Source: Actinomycetota bacterium | GTDB lineage: Bacteria > Actinomycetota > Nitriliruptoria > Nitriliruptorales > Nitriliruptoraceae | Assembly: GCA_019347575.1 (NCBI GenBank) | Contig: JAHWKY010000007.1 | Coordinates: forward strand, 105,564-169,563 | Direction: 5' to 3' | Length of the DNA: 64,000 bases | In this document: positions 53,432 to 61,811 of the stretch, piece by piece | Layout of the letters: each line of letters starts with the position of its first letter | How positions within the stretch are numbered: the stretch's first letter is position 1 | Translations under genes and position numbers: made by a program | Notes under the pieces: generated by a model | The model's database searches: none | Told to the model about the DNA's origin: nothing | Seen by the model: the letters and a program-made list of their open reading frames with translations, nothing else

Positions 53432-54480
53432 GGCACCACCGTCACGTCGTGGTCGGCATCTGGTAGCCGCCACACGGCTGACCCGCGGACCGCCAGCCCG
53501 ACCGCGTCGCCGGGTGCGAGCTGGGGCGAGGTCGGGGCGTGCACCTCGAGCGGTACGCCCACGTCAACGAGGACGCGGAGGTGGCTGCCCTGGTAGGTGA
53601 CGTCGCTGACCCGGCCCCGAACCGTCGCCTCGCCACCGGGCACTACGGCGATCCGTTCGGGACGGATCGCGACCGTAGCGGGCCCATCGGAACCGTCTGC
53701 CGGTAGCCAACCTCCCGGAAGCTGGAGACGACCGTCACGGACGTGACCCGTCACGAGGTTGGCGGCCCCGAAGAACCGCGCGACGGTGGCTGAACGGGGC
53801 CGCTCGAACACCTCGCGGGGCGGGGCGTGCACGACGACGCGCCCCTCGATGACCAGGGCGATGTGGTCACCCATCTCCGCCGCCTCGGTGCGGTCGTGGG
53901 TCACGTACAGGGCGGTGGTCGCGTGCTCGCGCTGAACGGCACTGATGAGCCGGCGCAGATCCTCCCGGCGGTGCGCGTCGACCGACGACAGCGGCTCGTC
54001 GAGCAGCAGCAGATCGGGGCGGGCGGCGAGAGCTCGGGCGAGCGCCACCCGTTGCCGCTCCCCGCCGGACAGTCCGCCGACACGTCGGTCAGCGAACCCG
54101 GCGAGCCCGACCTCGTCCAGCAACCGCGCGGCTTCCTCGCGGCGCGGCCGGCGCTTCCGACCCGCCACCCGGAGCGGGAACGCGACGTTCTCCGCCACGT
54201 CGAGGTTGGGGAATAGCCGTGGCTCCTGGAACACGACGGCGACACGTCGACGGTGGACGGGAACGCCGTCCAGGGACCGTCCACCCAGCTCCAGGTGTCC
54301 CTCGGCGAGCGGCACCAGGCCGGCGATGGCACGCAGGAGCGTGGTCTTGCCCGCGCCGGACGGCCCGACGATCGAGGTCATGCTGCCCGGCGGCACGCGC
54401 AGATCGACATCGCGGAGTACGGTTGCACCCGAGAGCCGCACCGCCAGCTTCTTCAGGACGAGCTCGGCCGGTCGCCTCAC
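53428..54480 (-). CDS. ABC importer ATPase (YnjD-like)
   Basis: ATPase of 350 residues. Walker [22 protein letters not shown]-loop [20 protein letters not shown], signature [20 protein letters not shown], Walker [20 protein letters not shown], switch His [14 protein letters not shown]. The C-terminal TOBE-like regulatory domain includes [19 protein letters not shown] 54480 overlaps the binding-protein stop. This domain plan is that of the PotA/FbpC/CysA branch. Confidence 0.92.
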   Translation of the reverse strand: MRRPAELVLKKLAVRLSGATVLRDVDLRVPPGSMTSIVGPSGAGKTTLLRAIAGLVPLAEGHLELGGRSLDGVPVHRRRVAVVFQEPRLFPNLDVAENVAFPLRVAGRKRRPRREEAARLLDEVGLAGFADRRVGGLSGGERQRVALARALAARPDLLLLDEPLSSVDAHRREDLRRLISAVQREHATTALYVTHDRTEAAEMGDHIALVIEGRVVVHAPPREVFERPRSATVARFFGAANLVTGHVRDGRLQLPGGWLPADGSDGPATVAIRPERIAVVPGGEATVRGRVSDVTYQGSHLRVLVDVGVPLEVHAPTSPQLAPGDAVGLAVRGSAVWRLPDADHDVTVVP

Positions 54481-55634
54481 CGCAGCACCTCCACCAGCCA
54501 CCGTCGTTCGAGCTGCTCGACGCGCTCGACCGCGAGTTCGTCGAGCAGTCGATCGGGCACGTCCAGCACGTACGGGCTGTCACGTGTCGCTTCGAACCGG
54601 GCGCGATCGGGCGGGGCCAGCCGGTCGAGGTCGAGCACGGTCGGCACACCCAGGACCTCGGGGTCCGCCTTGATCGCCTGGAGGTCCGGCTCCAGCAACA
54701 GGTCCGCGAGCACCAGTGCCCCCTCGACGTTGGTCGCGTTGGCCGGGATCGTGACGTAGCTGACGTTGTGCAGGGTGCCGTGTTCGAGCACGAAGGGCCG
54801 TGCCGTCTCCGCGAACACGCCCTGCCGCACCGCCGTCTCAACGAAGCCGGGGTCGTAGCTCATGGCGACGTCGACCTGTCCATCGCCGAAGAGCTGATTG
54901 AGCTCCGCCTCGGTCCCGGGGTAGGACCGACCCTCGCGCCACGCCACCTCCCGCAGCTCCCGGAGCCACGTGAAGGCCGCGTCCTCGCCCATCACCTGCA
55001 CCACCTGGCGGACGAACGCCGACCCGGTGAAATCGGGGGGTGCCGGGTAGGTCACCCGACCCGGGTTCGCCCGCGCGTACGCCAGGAGCTCAGCGAACGT
55101 GGCGGGCGGATCAGCGATCCGGGCGGTGTCGTACGCGAAGGTGAACAGTGCACGGCTCCAGGGCGACTCCTGCCCCTCGACGGGAACGCCGAAGTCGCGC
55201 TCCACCGTGGACAGGTCGACCAACTCCGCGTTCGGGAGGGCCGGCGACCAGTCCTGCAGCCACAGGCCCGTGCGCTTCCCGAGGGCGAAGTTCTCGCCGT
55301 TGATCCAGATCAGGTCGACCGTTCCGTCGATCACACCTGCCTCGTGCTCCGCCAAGACCTGCTGTACCGCGTCGGCGGTGTCGCTGACGGGCACGCGCTC
55401 CACCGTGAGGCCGAGGTCCTCCGCAGCCGGGGTCACGTGGTCGTCGATGTAGCGGTTGACGCGGTCATCGCCTCCGAACAGCCACCACCGGACGGTCTGT
55501 CCCTCGGCCGCCGCGGTCACGGCGGCCCAGTCCTCCGGGTCGGCTGGCTCGGACGTGGATGGGACGCCGGACGCGCAGGCTGCGGCTGCGGTGAGCGCCA
55601 CGAGGAGTGCGGCGACCGTGGTGGAGGGCGTCAT
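54477..55634 (-). CDS. ABC importer substrate-binding lipoprotein (YnjB-like)
   Basis: Lipoprotein of 385 residues: signal [17 protein letters not shown]. The mature protein has YnjB-like features: [20 protein letters not shown], then [20 protein letters not shown], then [20 protein letters not shown] and [19 protein letters not shown]. The WxNGENF and Y-PGF motifs are those I recall for the YnjB group. It overlaps the ATPase gene. Substrate is unknown; an oxyanion or organic anion is possible. Confidence 0.85.
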   Translation of the reverse strand: MTPSTTVAALLVALTAAAACASGVPSTSEPADPEDWAAVTAAAEGQTVRWWLFGGDDRVNRYIDDHVTPAAEDLGLTVERVPVSDTADAVQQVLAEHEAGVIDGTVDLIWINGENFALGKRTGLWLQDWSPALPNAELVDLSTVERDFGVPVEGQESPWSRALFTFAYDTARIADPPATFAELLAYARANPGRVTYPAPPDFTGSAFVRQVVQVMGEDAAFTWLRELREVAWREGRSYPGTEAELNQLFGDGQVDVAMSYDPGFVETAVRQGVFAETARPFVLEHGTLHNVSYVTIPANATNVEGALVLADLLLEPDLQAIKADPEVLGVPTVLDLDRLAPPDRARFEATRDSPYVLDVPDRLLDELAVERVEQLERRWLVEVLR

Positions 55635-55933
55635 CGGTCGAGAGGACTCCTGGTCGCCACGGGTTCGCCTGAGGCAACCGGCCACTCACCCCCGGTGTTC
55701 CCCCAGAGGAAGATCCTCCACCGTAACGGGTTGTCTGCGTGGCGGAGCTTCGTTCCACGTCCTCCTGCCACAGCCGCCCCGACCGCACACGACCGTCAGC
55801 GATGAACAGACCGCCATCCAGCCTGAGCCGAGTTTCGGGCGGAATACCCGCGAGGCGCGCCCGGGTTCCCGAGCAAGTGCGACCACCAGCGGTACGTGAC
55901 CGGGATCGGAACGACCGATCCCCCAGCGCCGAG
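55635..55933. other. Intergenic region between divergent genes
   Basis: About 300 bases separate the start of the binding-protein gene and the start of the TVP38-like gene. I see no gene or clear motif here, although promoters for both must be within it. Confidence 0.4.
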
Positions 55934-56584
55934 ATGCCTGAGGACACGAACCGCCACCGCGCGGCGTGGCTACGGGTCGCGGCCCTGGTGCTGATCCTGG
56001 CCGTCTCGGCGCTGCTCGTGGCCACGTCCGGTCCCGACATCACCAGCGCGCGGGACACCCTCCAGCGTCTGGGGTGGCTGGCGCCGGTAGCCGGCGCGGC
56101 GTTGTACGCCGTGCTGACGGTCCTGATGGCTCCCGGTGCGTTCCTGACGGCCGGCGTCGGGGTGCTGTTCGGTACTGCCACGGGGATCGTGGTGGCGCTC
56201 CTCGGCGCGATCGTCGGGGCCACGGTCGCCTTCGTCATCGCACGACACAGCACCCGTACCGCGGTCGACCGGCTGCTGACCGGCCGAGGCCGGGCGGTCG
56301 ATGCGTGGCTCTCGGAGCGTGGCCTGATCGCGGTGTTGACGCTACGCCTCGTCCCCCTCGTGCCCTTCAGCGCGGCGAACTACGCAGCTGGCCTCACCGG
56401 AATCTCGCGCCGCGACTACCTCATCGGGACCGCCCTGGGGATCGTCCCGGGCACGGTCGCCTACGTCGCGATCGGGGCGAACATCACCCGTCCCGGAGAT
56501 CCCCAGTTCATCGCGGCAATCGTAGGACTGGGCGCGCTGAGCGTGCTCGGGGCGGTGGTCCTCCGTCGCCGTACTCGGGACTGA
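55934..56584 (+). CDS. TVP38/TMEM64 (VTT-domain) membrane protein
   Basis: Membrane protein of 216 residues of the DedA/VTT superfamily: AAWLRVAALVLILAVSALLV, GAALYAVLTVLMAPGAFLTA, then GVGVLFGTATGIVVALLGAI. The VTT motif reads LTLRLVPLVPFSAANYAAGL and TGISRRDYLIGTALGIVPGT. Members are lipid scramblases or poorly known transporters, often found near mercuric reductase-like genes. ATG 55934 gives the best topology. Confidence 0.87.
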   Translation: MPEDTNRHRAAWLRVAALVLILAVSALLVATSGPDITSARDTLQRLGWLAPVAGAALYAVLTVLMAPGAFLTAGVGVLFGTATGIVVALLGAIVGATVAFVIARHSTRTAVDRLLTGRGRAVDAWLSERGLIAVLTLRLVPLVPFSAANYAAGLTGISRRDYLIGTALGIVPGTVAYVAIGANITRPGDPQFIAAIVGLGALSVLGAVVLRRRTRD

Positions 56585-56649
56585 CCGGTCCGTGCGTCGT
56601 CGATCGCTGGCAACATCGTCCGCGGCACCGCCCTCGTGGCCGTAGCACT

Positions 56650-57987
56650 GTGGTACGTCTTCGAGCCCGTCGCCCCGCCGTTCCGACGCCCACACGAGGT
56701 GATCGCATCGTCGCTGTCCGCTCCGGGGTTCGCGTCAACGCCTCGCAGTTCCTACTGCTGACCCTCGTCACCGCGTTCGTCGGCCTGATGGTAGGTCTCG
56801 AGCGGACCGTGGTTCCGCTGATGGCCGGACCCGAGTTCGGCGTGCAGTCCGCGGTCGTCACGATGTCGTTCATCGCCGCGTTCGGCGCGACGAAGGCTCT
56901 CGCGAACTTCCTGGCGGGCTGGCTCGCCGACCGACGAGGCCGTCGGAGGTTGCTGATCGTTGGCTGGCTCGTGGCGCTGCCGGTTCCCGTGCTGCTCGGG
57001 CTGGCGCCCGCGTGGGGCTGGGTCGTGGTCGCCAACCTGCTGCTGGGCGCGAACCAGGGGCTGTGCTGGACGATGACGCTCGTCATGATGAGCGATATCG
57101 CCGGCCGGCCGAGGCGCGGGATGGCGATCGGGGTGAACGAGTCCACCGGATACGTCGCGATCGCGGTCGCCGCGCTGGCGTCGGTACCCCTCGCAGAGGC
57201 CTACGGTGCACGCTCCACCCTCGCGGCCGGCGGACTGGTCGTCGCACTGGGCGGACTGCTCCTGTCGCGTCACGCCCACGAGACCCTCGACCACGCCCGA
57301 TCGGCCGGCCCGGGCGAGGTGGAACGACTCGACGTGAGATGGCGCACACTGCCGGCTCGGATCCTGGTGCCGCGACGCGACCCGCAACTGGCCGCGTGCT
57401 ACCAGGCCGGTCTGGTCACGAAGATCAACGATGCCGGGGTGTGGGGGCTGGTGCCCCTGGCGCTGGCGGCACGTGGCCTTCCGGTCGGTCACGTCGCACT
57501 GGTGGCCGGGGTCTACCCACTGGTATGGGGCTTGGGACAGGGGCTGACGGGAGCGATGAGCGACGTCGTGAACCGGCGACCGCTGATCGGCGGCGGCATG
57601 CTCATCCAGGCGGCAGGCCTCGCCACGTTGGCTACCACGTCCGACCTCGTTCTGGCGGTCGGAGCCTCGGCAACCATGGGCTTAGGGACGGCCTTTGTCT
57701 ACCCAACGCTGCTCGCTGCCGTCCGTGACATCGCCCGGGGCCGGTGGGAGGCTTCGGCGTTCGGCGCCTACCGCCTGTGGCGCGATGCTGGCTTCGTCGT
57801 AGGAGCTCTCGGTGGCGGCGCCCTCGCCGAGACCGCCAGCATGACCGTTGCACTGGTCACCGCCGCGGTGGTGACCGCCGCCTCGGGAGCCGCCACCTAC
57901 GTGCTGTTGCCGCGCCGCCTCGCGACTCTCGACGACGCACTCGTGCCCGGATCAGCGGTAGCCGACCCCGCAGACGGGCCCGCGTGA
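56650..57987 (+). CDS. Major facilitator superfamily transporter
   Basis: MFS protein of about 445 residues with twelve hydrophobic segments. LVTAFVGLMVGLERTVVPLM forms helix 1, WLADRRGRRRLLIVGWLVAL contains the loop 2-3 signature (DRRGRR), and SDVVNRRPLIGGGMLIQAAG the matching second-half loop. The GLERTVxPL motif marks a subgroup of unknown substrate. The start is uncertain: GTG 56650 is the nearest canonical start before helix 1, without a convincing ribosome site. Confidence 0.8.
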   Translation: MVRLRARRPAVPTPTRGDRIVAVRSGVRVNASQFLLLTLVTAFVGLMVGLERTVVPLMAGPEFGVQSAVVTMSFIAAFGATKALANFLAGWLADRRGRRRLLIVGWLVALPVPVLLGLAPAWGWVVVANLLLGANQGLCWTMTLVMMSDIAGRPRRGMAIGVNESTGYVAIAVAALASVPLAEAYGARSTLAAGGLVVALGGLLLSRHAHETLDHARSAGPGEVERLDVRWRTLPARILVPRRDPQLAACYQAGLVTKINDAGVWGLVPLALAARGLPVGHVALVAGVYPLVWGLGQGLTGAMSDVVNRRPLIGGGMLIQAAGLATLATTSDLVLAVGASATMGLGTAFVYPTLLAAVRDIARGRWEASAFGAYRLWRDAGFVVGALGGGALAETASMTVALVTAAVVTAASGAATYVLLPRRLATLDDALVPGSAVADPADGPA

Positions 57988-58006
57988 GGCTCGCTGGCGA
58001 GGAGGG

Positions 58007-58810
58007 TCAGTCGCCGCCGCGACGCGCGAGCACGACCGCCGCCAAGACGACCGGCGCCATCGACAACCCCAAGCCGAGGACGCCGCGGGCGATGGGTGGC
58101 AGCGGTCTGAACACGTGCGCCAGTCGTCCCGACACGTACATCGGTGGAGCCTCGCGAAGTACGTCGGTCTTCGCATGCCCTCCGGCAGCTTCCCAGGTCT
58201 CCCACATGCTCCCGGTACCGGAGAGCATCGGGACCACGTGGGTGCTGACCTCACGGTCGTCGGGGAGACCGCCGGCGGCGACCGCCGCGAGAGCTGTCTG
58301 CACGACGCCACGGTCGTTGGCCCACAGGGTCCGCCACAGCACGGTGCCGTCGCTCCCCACGAGGTACGCAGCGTGCGGCTTGGGGTCGAGCGCACGGTGC
58401 AGCGTGCCGTCAACATCGTCGACGAGCACCGTCCATTCGACGTCGTCGCGTTGGGCGTAGTCGCGTGCGTGCTGCAGCTTCCGCTCGAACGTCTCCGCCT
58501 GGGGGTAGCGGTCGCCGGGGTGGGCTTCGCGCACGTAGAGGGTCACGAACCTGACCCGATCACCGAAACGGTCGTGCAGTTCTCGCAGCGCCGGACCGGC
58601 GCTGAGGGTCATCGGTCAGGTGTAGGACGCCAAGACCATGAACATGGGCCTGTCGGCCACGGCCTCATCGCGGGTGAGGCGCCCGCCGTCGATGGCTGGA
58701 AGGTCGAAGGTCGGGAACGGCTCGCCCGGCGCGGGCCCGCCCTCGAAGCGCAGGTCGTGGTAGAGCAGCTCGCGTTGGAAGCCATCGAAGCGGTACGGGA
58801 TCGACGCCAT
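58007..58810 (-). CDS. Deiodinase-like selenoprotein with C-terminal anchor (in-frame UGA, Sec65)
   Basis: Protein of 267 residues read through UGA at 58618-58616. The first part is PAPGEPFPTFDLPAIDGGRL, then FMVLASYT-U-PMTLSAGPAL RELHDRFGDRVRF, then VTLYVREAHPGDRYPQAETF. The xCTUPxF...YxREAHPxD arrangement is that of iodothyronine deiodinase-like redoxins, whose bacterial members have Cys or Sec at this site. HAAYLVGSDGTVLWRTLWAN follows. The end is a membrane helix (GVLGLGLSMAPVVLAAVVLA). GGAGGGAAGAAG precedes ATG 58810. Function unknown; thiol or selenol redox at the inner membrane face is inferred. Confidence 0.88.
58586..58604 (-). promoter_or_regulatory. bSECIS-like hairpin of the deiodinase-like gene
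   Basis: CAGCGCCG and CGGCGCTG pair perfectly over 8 bp around loop GUC. The stem starts 12 nt after the UGA, and the loop is identical to that of the DUF3179 hairpin. Confidence 0.75.
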
Positions 58811-58817
58811 CTTCTTC

Positions 58818-58875
58818 CCTCCACACGATCGTGGGTCACCCTCGATCCTCCGCACGATCGTGGGTCACCCTCGAT
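58818..58875. repeat. Two tandem 29-bp copies upstream of the deiodinase-like gene
   Basis: Two adjacent 29-bp units (58818-58846 and 58847-58875) differ at one base (CACACG/CGCACG). Each unit holds CACGATCGTG, GGGTCACCC and, read on the minus strand, GGAGG, so the ribosome binding site of the downstream selenoprotein is duplicated with it. The rest of the 308-base gap up to 59118 shows no gene. Confidence 0.8.
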
Positions 58876-59118
58876 GCAACCAGCGTCGTACCGGTCCCGA
58901 GGCGTCCTGGCCTGTCCGGCCGGTCCCCGGCGCCTACCCGCTTCCTCACGGTTCTGCACGACCGCCTGTTACACCCTTCTCTCCTGCCGTTCGACCGAGC
59001 CGCAGCCGGGAGGCACCCGCCTCCGCGGGTGTACGCATCGACGTGACCCACGAACGGGACCGCGTACCGCGGCCGCCACGCTGGCCGACACGCTCTGATC
59101 GCGACGAGGAGAAGGCTC

Positions 59119-59784
59119 ATGATCCAGCTCGTGATCCTGGACGTGAACGGGACGCTGTTCTCGCTCGATGCGGTGGCCGACGGCCTCGCTGATGTCGGCC
59201 TCCCGGGGCAGCTCGACGTCTGGTTCGCACGCATCCTCCGGGACGGCTTCGCGACGGCCGCCGCCGGGACGTTCGTCGCCTTCCCGGATCTCGCACGTCA
59301 CCACCTCACGGTGCTGCTGGACGAGAGCGGGTCGGAGCCCACCGACGAGCGGATCGACCACGTCATCGGTGGGTTCGACGAGGTCGCCCCGCACCCTGAC
59401 GTCGAGCCCGGACTACGTCGACTCACCGACGCCGGCGTGACGATCACCACCATGACCAACGGCACGGTCGAGATCACCCGTGACTTCCTCCACCGCGAGA
59501 ACCTCGAGAGGTTCGTCGAGGACACGTACGACGTCGAGATGGCCGGACGATGGAAGCCGGCTCCCGAGCCCTACCGGTACGTCCTCGGTCAGCACGAGGT
59601 CGAGCCCGGTAACGCCGCGCTCATCGCGGTGCACCCCTGGGACATACACGGAGCTGCTACCGCGGGGCTCCTCACCGGGTGGGTGAACCGCTCCTCCGCC
59701 CGCTACCCCGACCCCCTCGCACGCCCCGCCGTCGAAGCCGACTCGTTCGAGACGGTCGTCGACAGGTTGCTGGCCATCGAGTGA
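59119..59784 (+). CDS. HAD-superfamily haloacid dehalogenase-like hydrolase
   Basis: Protein of 221 residues. Motif I VILDVNGTLFSLDAVADGL with nucleophile Asp, motif II VTITTMTNGTVEIT, motif III Lys in GRWKPAPEPYRYVLGQHEV, motif IV AALIAVHPWDIHGAATAGL. The layout is that of type II haloacid dehalogenases. Asp followed by VNGT differs slightly from the DxYGT of characterised enzymes, so the substrate is uncertain. AGGAG lies 8 nt before the ATG. Confidence 0.87.
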   Translation: MIQLVILDVNGTLFSLDAVADGLADVGLPGQLDVWFARILRDGFATAAAGTFVAFPDLARHHLTVLLDESGSEPTDERIDHVIGGFDEVAPHPDVEPGLRRLTDAGVTITTMTNGTVEITRDFLHRENLERFVEDTYDVEMAGRWKPAPEPYRYVLGQHEVEPGNAALIAVHPWDIHGAATAGLLTGWVNRSSARYPDPLARPAVEADSFETVVDRLLAIE

Positions 59785-59787
59785 TAC

Positions 59788-60645
59788 CTAGACGGGGAAG
59801 ATGCGCGCGAACGTACCCGCGAAGGTCCCGAGGATCACGAACCAGACACCGACCAGCATCAGCACGTAGCCGCCCCAGTGTTTGACCGCCGGGGCGCTCG
59901 CGCGGAGCCGTTCGACGAGCCGTTCCTGGCTGACGGCTACACCGAGCGCCGCCGCGAAAAGGTGGAGGACGAGCACGAGGGCGGTGACGGTGAAGGCCAC
60001 CACGGCGACCGTGAACCCGCCGGTGGTGAGGGCTTGCCCGGCCAGACCGGCCAGGATCGGTCCCGTTCACCCGAAGCCCGCAGCCAGGTAGCCGAACCCG
60101 AACACCGCGGTCCCGGCCACGGGGTGTCGGCGACGGAGAGACGCTTGGCGCTTGAGCAGTCCGTGGATAGCGGGTTCGAACCGGCGGAAACTGATCGCCA
60201 GCTTGTCGGCCTGGATGGCACCGAGGACGAGCAGGAGCAGCCCGATGACGATGCGGATGACCCGGCCACTGGTGGACGTGAACGTCACCGCCCCGGCCAG
60301 GCCGCGTCCTCCCAGCGCGAACAGTAGACCGACCGCCAGTACGAACACCGATGCGCCGACCGCGAGGGCGGCCGCGAAACCCACGGACCGTCGGAGCCGC
60401 TGCGGAAGGGGCTTCTCCGCGCCGGTGTGGCGCGCGAGCAGGGTCGCGAGCAGCGGGAACGAGCACGGTGAGAAGAACGCCGCGGATCCGGCTGCCGCGG
60501 CCAGCAGTAGGGTTCCGGCACCGGTGACGGCGGGCAGGTCGAAGCGAGGGAAGAGCACGTAGCCGGCGTACCCACCGCCCGCGGCGATCAGCACCGCAGC
60601 GGTCAGCATGGCGTACCGGGTGGCGTCTCGGCGCGGGGACAGCAC
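59788..60645 (-). CDS. CcdA-like membrane selenoprotein (in-frame UGA, Sec193)
   Basis: Membrane protein of 285 residues, about six to seven helices, read through UGA at 60069-60067. The first half has FFSPCSFPLLATLLARHTG (CcdA-type PC motif, about 60). The second-half motif is FGYLAAGFG-U-TGPILAGLA, where related CcdA/DsbD-like proteins carry Cys before TGP. Both redox positions would thus be Cys and Sec. The C-terminal helices (VAFTVTALVLVLHLFAAALG, WGGYVLMLVGVWFVILGTF) stay in frame after the UGA. It ends the trx-like/merB operon under a MerR-type promoter. Transmembrane electron transfer or metal-thiol transport is inferred. Confidence 0.85.
60037..60055 (-). promoter_or_regulatory. bSECIS-like hairpin of the CcdA-like gene
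   Basis: CCTGGCC and GGCCGGG pair over 7 bp (one U-G) around loop GGUCU, starting 12 nt after the UGA. The spacing and GU-containing loop match the other four elements. Confidence 0.7.
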
Positions 60646-60704
60646 GGCTCCTAGCGTTCGGCGGATCCGACCGTACGGGTCCCCCTACGGGGGAGGGTCA
60701 ACCG

Positions 60705-61400
60705 TCACCTCCGTTCGGCGTATCGGCGCGCGACCTGCACCGCCGCACCCAGATCCACGATCGCGACGCCTATACGCCCGCGTCGCCACTCCTCGGCGGC
60801 GCCTCGAGAGGCGAGGAACGGCATCTGGGTACAGACGGCGCTGAGGGGTCCGGTGGTCGGGCAGCACGACGTGACCTCGGCTCCGACGATGGCGAGCACG
60901 GTCGTGGTCGGTACGACGTCGTGTGGGGTGCCGTCGGCGTCGACGACGAGGCTGATGGCGCGGCTGGTGACGGGGCAGGTGGACCGCACCTGTGCCGGCT
61001 CGTCGAGCAGGATGGGCAGGAACAGCGCGTCGAACCCGCACCAGGTGTAGAGGTCGTTGTCACGCACGCGGAAGCGGTGCGGCGTGGGGTTGAGCGTCAG
61101 TGCGGCACCGACGACGGCCCCATCCTCCACCTCGTAGCCGGCGGCAGCGGCCGCCGCGATGCGCTGCTGTACCTGCGTCGACGGTTGGGCGGTCGCGTCG
61201 GCGAGGTAGGCGACATCCGCGGGGAGTCCGTCGGCGAGCCGGTCGAGGACCGCCGCTCCGAACCCGCCACCGTCATCGAGTGACGCGAGAGTGGCGCGGC
61301 GGCTCCAGGTCTCCAACAGCTCCTCGATCGTCGGGGTAGGCACGGTCCTCTCGAGTTCGGCGGGCGACCCCCTCTGGGGCGGCGCCCCGAAGCAGGTCAT
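60705..61400 (-). CDS. merB: Organomercurial lyase-like protein (MerB family)
   Basis: Protein of 231 residues. MerB cleaves the C-Hg bond of organomercurials. Its triad is visible: LYTWCGFDALFLPILL supplies the first Cys and the Asp three residues later, and PLSAVCTQMPFLASRGAAEE W supplies the second Cys in the position of the family motif before F-AS. VRSTCPVTSRAISLVVDADG is the STCP-T-xxI strand. Extra Cys in EVTSCCPTTG are unusual. ATG 61400 overlaps the thioredoxin-like stop. Some MerB homologues have other roles, and no true MerA is present here. Confidence 0.85.
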   Translation of the reverse strand: MTCFGAPPQRGSPAELERTVPTPTIEELLETWSRRATLASLDDGGGFGAAVLDRLADGLPADVAYLADATAQPSTQVQQRIAAAAAAGYEVEDGAVVGAALTLNPTPHRFRVRDNDLYTWCGFDALFLPILLDEPAQVRSTCPVTSRAISLVVDADGTPHDVVPTTTVLAIVGAEVTSCCPTTGPLSAVCTQMPFLASRGAAEEWRRGRIGVAIVDLGAAVQVARRYAERR

Positions 61401-61690
61401 GCCAGCACTTCTCGGAGCTGCTCGAGCGTCGGGGCGCCGGAAGGGCCGTCGGGGGTCTGGTAGATCCGACAGGACAGTCCGAAGGGCTCGTCACCCTGGG
61501 CGAACGCGTCGGTCCCGTCGACCAGGACCGTCGGTGATCCCCGGAACGCCAACCGCTCCGCGTCCTCCGGGCTGTCCACCTCGACGTAGGTGATCTCGAA
61601 CCCGAGTTCGTCAGCGAGGACGCGGAGCCGTTCGTCGGCGGTCATCCACGACGGACAGCCGTCGAAGTACAGCAGCTTAACCTGCGGCAT
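61397..61690 (-). CDS. Thioredoxin-like protein linked to MerB
   Basis: Small thioredoxin-fold protein of 97 residues: VKLLYFDGCPSWMTADERLR with a single N-terminal Cys (CPxW), EDAERLAFRGSPTVLVDGTD with cis-Pro, and FGLSCRIYQTPDGPSGAPT with a second, distant Cys. This type regularly accompanies MerB-like genes in actinobacteria. The two Cys could pass mercury or reduce the lyase. It is the first gene after the MerR-type promoter at 61742-61773. Confidence 0.87.
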   Translation of the reverse strand: MPQVKLLYFDGCPSWMTADERLRVLADELGFEITYVEVDSPEDAERLAFRGSPTVLVDGTDAFAQGDEPFGLSCRIYQTPDGPSGAPTLEQLREVLA

Positions 61691-61741
61691 GGCTGAGCTC
61701 CTCGACGTGGGTGCTGGCTCCGGGAGGCGAACACGCCACGC

Positions 61742-61773
61742 ACCGTACGGGTTCCACCGGGATGGAAGGTCAA
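61742..61773 (-). promoter_or_regulatory. MerR-type promoter/operator of the trx-like/merB/ccdA-like operon
   Basis: On the minus strand TTGACC (61773-61768) and TACGGT (61747-61742) are separated by exactly 20 bp containing the dyad TTCCATC-CC-GGTGGAA. It matches the two sites flanking the merR-like gene 32 kb away, which argues for common control by that protein. Confidence 0.85.
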
Positions 61774-61811
61774 GTCCCGACCGTCCAGGAGCGACAGCGC
61801 CCGGTCGGTCG

